Shown here: one piece after another, positions 5,657-7,563 of the stretch | Layout of the letters: each line of letters opens with the position of its first letter | Position numbering within the stretch: position 1 is the first letter of the stretch | Assembly (NCBI GenBank): GCA_023622465.1 | Contig: JAMNZE010000103.1 | Coordinates: forward strand, 1 to 7,563 | Direction: 5' to 3' | DNA: 7,563 nucleotides | DNA from: UBA5500 sp023622465 | GTDB lineage: Bacteria > Bacillota > UBA994 > UBA5500 | The notes under the pieces: generated by a model | The model's input: the letters and a program-made list of their open reading frames with translations, nothing else | The model's database searches: none | What the model was told of the DNA's origin: nothing | Made by a program: the position numbers and the translations under genes

Positions 5657-6649
5657 TTACCTAGTGGGTAAGAAATCATTGGTAAAGGCCTGTTTTACGT
5701 CTATTTCTTTCTCCAGCAGCCCCTTGCTCAGCATCCAATCGGTGTATCCTTGCCAAACCTCTAGCTTTTGTTCACCCCACCGGGGGGCGTCGTCCTGGTA
5801 TTTGTCGGCCAACCAGAGTTGACTAGCACGTACCAGCTCGGGGTCCAGATCGGGTTCGGCGGCAATGAGAATCTCAGCGGCGGCTTCCGGGTTGGCTATG
5901 GCGAATTCATATCCTTGCGTCACTGCTGCCATAAAGGCCTTAACCAACTCGGGGTCTTCAGTGGCCAGTTCCTCGCTGGTGATCAGGATGGGCGTATAGT
6001 AGTCCAGCTGGGGTGATAGATCTTTAACATAAATCATGTTAAGCGGGAAATCTCGTAACTCGGCTTCGATGCCCGTCCAAGCGTAGAAAGCCCAGGCGAA
6101 GTCGATATCCCGCTGAACGGCGGTAAAGAAATCCACATCACCGATGTTAATGAAATTCACATCGCTGGCACTGGCTCCTTCCAGCTGCATTACCGATTCG
6201 ATTACCGCTTCCTCCACCGGTGAACCCCACCCGCCGTAGGTTTTACCCACGAAATCTTTAGGACTCTTGATGTTCTTGTGCGCCGGCGAGGCGAAACCCG
6301 ATGTATTATGCTGGATGACAGCCGCAATAGAGATAGCTGGTACATCTTGCACCCGGGCTAGAGTAAGTTCCTCCTGATAGCTTACACCAAAGTGGGCGTT
6401 GCCGCTGGCTACCGTTTGGATAACACCCGCATCGCCCGGCAGCATTATGGTTACATCTAGTCCCTGGTCCTTAAAATATCCTTTGGCTTGCGCCACATAA
6501 AGGCCGGTATGGTTGGTATTAGGCGTCCAATCTAGTACTAACGTAACCGGCCTTAGTTCCTGGTTGACCTCCGGTTGGCGGCAGGCGGCTACCAGAAGGG
6601 TAGTTAGAGCGAGCATTAGAATTGCTATCATCATACGGTATTTACGCAT
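5657..6649 (-). CDS. thiY: ABC transporter substrate-binding lipoprotein, NMT1/THI5 family (ThiY-like)
   Basis: This 330-residue lipoprotein should capture a pyrimidine precursor of thiamine outside the membrane; characterised ThiY binds N-formyl-4-amino-5-aminomethyl-2-methylpyrimidine. The N-terminus is basic (MRKYR), followed by a hydrophobic stretch and a lipobox VAAC, with lipidation expected at Cys23. The family hallmark LDWTPNTNHTGLYVAQAKGYF follows (about 39-59). It typically marks NMT1/THI5 pyrimidine-binding proteins and differs from taurine/sulfonate binders. Later features are SGNAHFGVSYQEE (82-94) and a region with GGWGSPVEEAV (139-149). The ATG has AAGGAGG ten bases upstream. 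It is the first gene after the TPP riboswitch and is followed by the PF01910, permease and ATPase genes, consistent with a ThiXYZ uptake system. The exact ligand is inferred. Confidence 0.92.
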   Translation of the reverse strand: MRKYRMMIAILMLALTTLLVAACRQPEVNQELRPVTLVLDWTPNTNHTGLYVAQAKGYFKDQGLDVTIMLPGDAGVIQTVASGNAHFGVSYQEELTLARVQDVPAISIAAVIQHNTSGFASPAHKNIKSPKDFVGKTYGGWGSPVEEAVIESVMQLEGASASDVNFINIGDVDFFTAVQRDIDFAWAFYAWTGIEAELRDFPLNMIYVKDLSPQLDYYTPILITSEELATEDPELVKAFMAAVTQGYEFAIANPEAAAEILIAAEPDLDPELVRASQLWLADKYQDDAPRWGEQKLEVWQGYTDWMLSKGLLEKEIDVKQAFTNDFLPTR

Positions 6650-6683
6650 GGCTGTAGGGCCTCCTTAGTTAGTTTGTGCTGAA

Positions 6684-6713
6684 AGACAAAAACGCCTCCC
6701 GAACTGGGAGGCG
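6684..6713 (-). terminator. Riboswitch-linked intrinsic terminator
   Basis: CGCCTCCC pairs perfectly with GGGAGGCG around a 5-base loop (arms at 6713-6706 and 6700-6693). TTTTTGTCTTT follows in the minus direction. It lies between the TPP aptamer (ending near 6739) and the ThiY start (6649), the standard position for a terminator that forms when TPP is bound and stops transcription of the uptake operon. Confidence 0.9.
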
Positions 6714-6738
6714 CCATGGACAGGGCCAATAGGCAAAT

Positions 6739-6839
6739 TAAACTTCTTCCCTACGCTGGCATTACCCAGATCAGGTATAAGGGTCAGTATCTTTACGGGA
6801 TACAATCTCAGCTGGCCAATTCCAGCCCCCCCTAGTTTA
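6739..6839 (-). promoter_or_regulatory. TPP riboswitch (THI element) aptamer
   Basis: In the minus direction the diagnostic blocks occur in order: AGGGGGGGC, then the hairpin GCTGG/CCAGC (P3), the conserved CTGAGA, an extra stem GTATC/GATAC (P3a), ACCCTT closing P2, ACCTGATCTGG, and AATGCCAGCGTAGGGAAG (P4/P5 region). P1 can be drawn as TAAACT (6839-6834) with AGTTTA (6744-6739). These match the THI-box consensus closely. The aptamer senses thiamine pyrophosphate. With the terminator downstream, it should repress the transporter operon when TPP is plentiful. Confidence 0.96.
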
Positions 6840-6861
6840 TGCACTTGTCTTCTGTACACTT

Positions 6862-6889
6862 ATTATATCAAAGAGCGGCCCATTGTCTA
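6862..6889 (-). promoter_or_regulatory. Sigma-A-type promoter of the thiamine uptake operon
   Basis: In the minus direction TAGACA (6889-6884, five of six matches to TTGACA) is followed after 16 bases by a perfect TATAAT (6867-6862). The expected start of transcription is about 15-20 bases before the riboswitch P1. The -35 lies only 14 bases past the asparaginase stop codon. Confidence 0.8.
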
Positions 6890-6902
6890 GAGCCTAGATG
6901 TC

Positions 6903-7563
6903 TTAGTAAATGGTGAACATGCGCTGAATTTCTGTCGGGTCGGTGGTACGGGTTAACGCCAATGCTAATAAAATACGGGCCTTTTGTGGATTGAGGTTGT
7001 CGGCTGTGATGGCAAGCCCCTGGGCTAGCCATTCCGCCGGTGGGGGGAGGATGCGCCCAGTTCCGGTGCGACTGGAGCGAACCACAATTATCCCTCGTTC
7101 TTGGGCCCAGCGCAAAGCCGCGTTCTGCTCGCTGGTACCTCCGCCTTGCCCCATGCCTGCCAGCACTAGACCTCGGGCTCCGGCAGCCACGGCCGCTTCT
7201 ATTAGGGCGCCATCGGCTCCTAAATGGGCATAAACGATGTCTACCCGGGGTAGGGTGGGCAGATGGTTCACGTCAAACTCGGTATCTAGTGTATGCCGTC
7301 TTGTTACCTGACGATAGAAGGTTACCACCCCACTGGAGATGCTGCCGAGAGCCCCTAAATCGGGGGATACCGCATTTACTAAGTTAAGCGGTCCGTCGGG
7401 GCTAAGGGCGGTGGCCGGACGCATGGCGCCCACAATGACAACCGGTTTACTGCTCTTGACAACCAAATTTAGGAAATAGGCCGTCTCTTCCAGTGAATCG
7501 GTCCCGTGGGTTACTACCACACCTGTCACTTCTGGACTAGCCAACAGTTCATTGATTCGCCGG
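6903..7563 (-). CDS. L-asparaginase, partial (5' end outside window), with apparent internal deletion
   Basis: The visible part is 219 residues of a type II (AnsB-like) asparaginase, which hydrolyses asparagine to aspartate and ammonia. The frame continues to the right edge, so a TTG at 7544 is internal and the N-terminal TGGTI motif lies outside. Recognisable parts are VVVTHGTDSLEETAYF with the catalytic Thr-Asp pair, VGAMRPATALSPDGPLNLVNAV, RRHTLDTEFDV, VVRSSRTGTGRI, and LNPQKARILLALALT with the ending MFTIY. Compared from memory with E. coli AnsB, about 39 residues are missing between NAV and SPDLG (junction at 7368/7367). They include the GVLVV strand and the catalytic lysine (Lys162 in AnsB). 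The frame is kept and no stop is present. It may be inactive, altered in function, or a decaying gene. It is transcribed toward the thiamine operon with no clear terminator between. Confidence 0.9.
   Translation of the reverse strand, partial: RRINELLASPEVTGVVVTHGTDSLEETAYFLNLVVKSSKPVVIVGAMRPATALSPDGPLNLVNAVSPDLGALGSISSGVVTFYRQVTRRHTLDTEFDVNHLPTLPRVDIVYAHLGADGALIEAAVAAGARGLVLAGMGQGGGTSEQNAALRWAQERGIIVVRSSRTGTGRILPPPAEWLAQGLAITADNLNPQKARILLALALTRTTDPTEIQRMFTIY

Noticed and set aside
6665..6859. Short minus-strand open frame of 64 codons before the ThiY gene
   Set aside because: It overlaps the TPP aptamer and terminator almost exactly; the sequence is constrained as RNA, not protein.
7040..7387. 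Plus-strand open frame of 115 codons opposite the asparaginase gene
   Set aside because: It is antisense to a well-recognised gene, low in complexity (rich in P, R and L), and lacks a ribosome binding site.

Overview
The window looks like chromosomal DNA from a Gram-positive bacterium of the class Clostridia (Firmicutes). This is an inference from strong AGGAGG ribosome binding sites with several TTG/GTG starts, a TPP riboswitch coupled to an intrinsic terminator, a lipoprotein-type binding protein, and a DUF6754-like membrane protein gene. The species cannot be named from sequence alone. All confident genes are on the minus strand. One small plausible gene lies on the plus strand between the two minus-strand operons.

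Layout in the minus-strand direction of transcription (right to left). (1) 7563-6903: the 3' part of an L-asparaginase gene that runs off the window. It appears to have an in-frame internal deletion of about 39 codons covering the catalytic lysine. (2) 6889-6684: a sigma-A-type promoter, a TPP riboswitch aptamer and an intrinsic terminator, forming the leader of the next operon. (3) 6649-3804: a four-gene thiamine-precursor uptake operon. It encodes a ThiY-like NMT1/THI5-family lipoprotein, a small cytosolic thiamine-binding protein (PF01910, MTH1187/YkoF type), a ThiX-like permease and a ThiZ-like ATPase. The genes are tightly packed: one pair overlaps by 8 bases and the next by a single base. 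When TPP is low, the leader should read through and the ABC transporter imports a pyrimidine precursor of thiamine.

(4) 3803-3094: about 710 bases without a recognised gene. It holds a 74-base nested hairpin ending in a T-tract, a second hairpin with a T-tract, a likely 94-residue single-span membrane protein gene on the plus strand (3380-3664), and a divergent control region. The control region has a CRP/FNR/Rex-like dyad, an alternating AT palindrome and a perfect 12-bp hairpin just before the next operon.

(5) 3093-134: a four-gene operon of membrane proteins with no function I can assign. Two proteins (2323-3093 and 793-1620) are soluble domains bracketed by an N-terminal and a C-terminal membrane span. 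The other two (1645-2283 and 134-772) are 212-residue polytopic membrane proteins. Their order, spacing and matching ribosome binding sites suggest one membrane complex. This is the best candidate in the window for an undescribed system. A 17-bp hairpin terminator closes the operon at 43-89, and another inverted repeat lies at the left edge.
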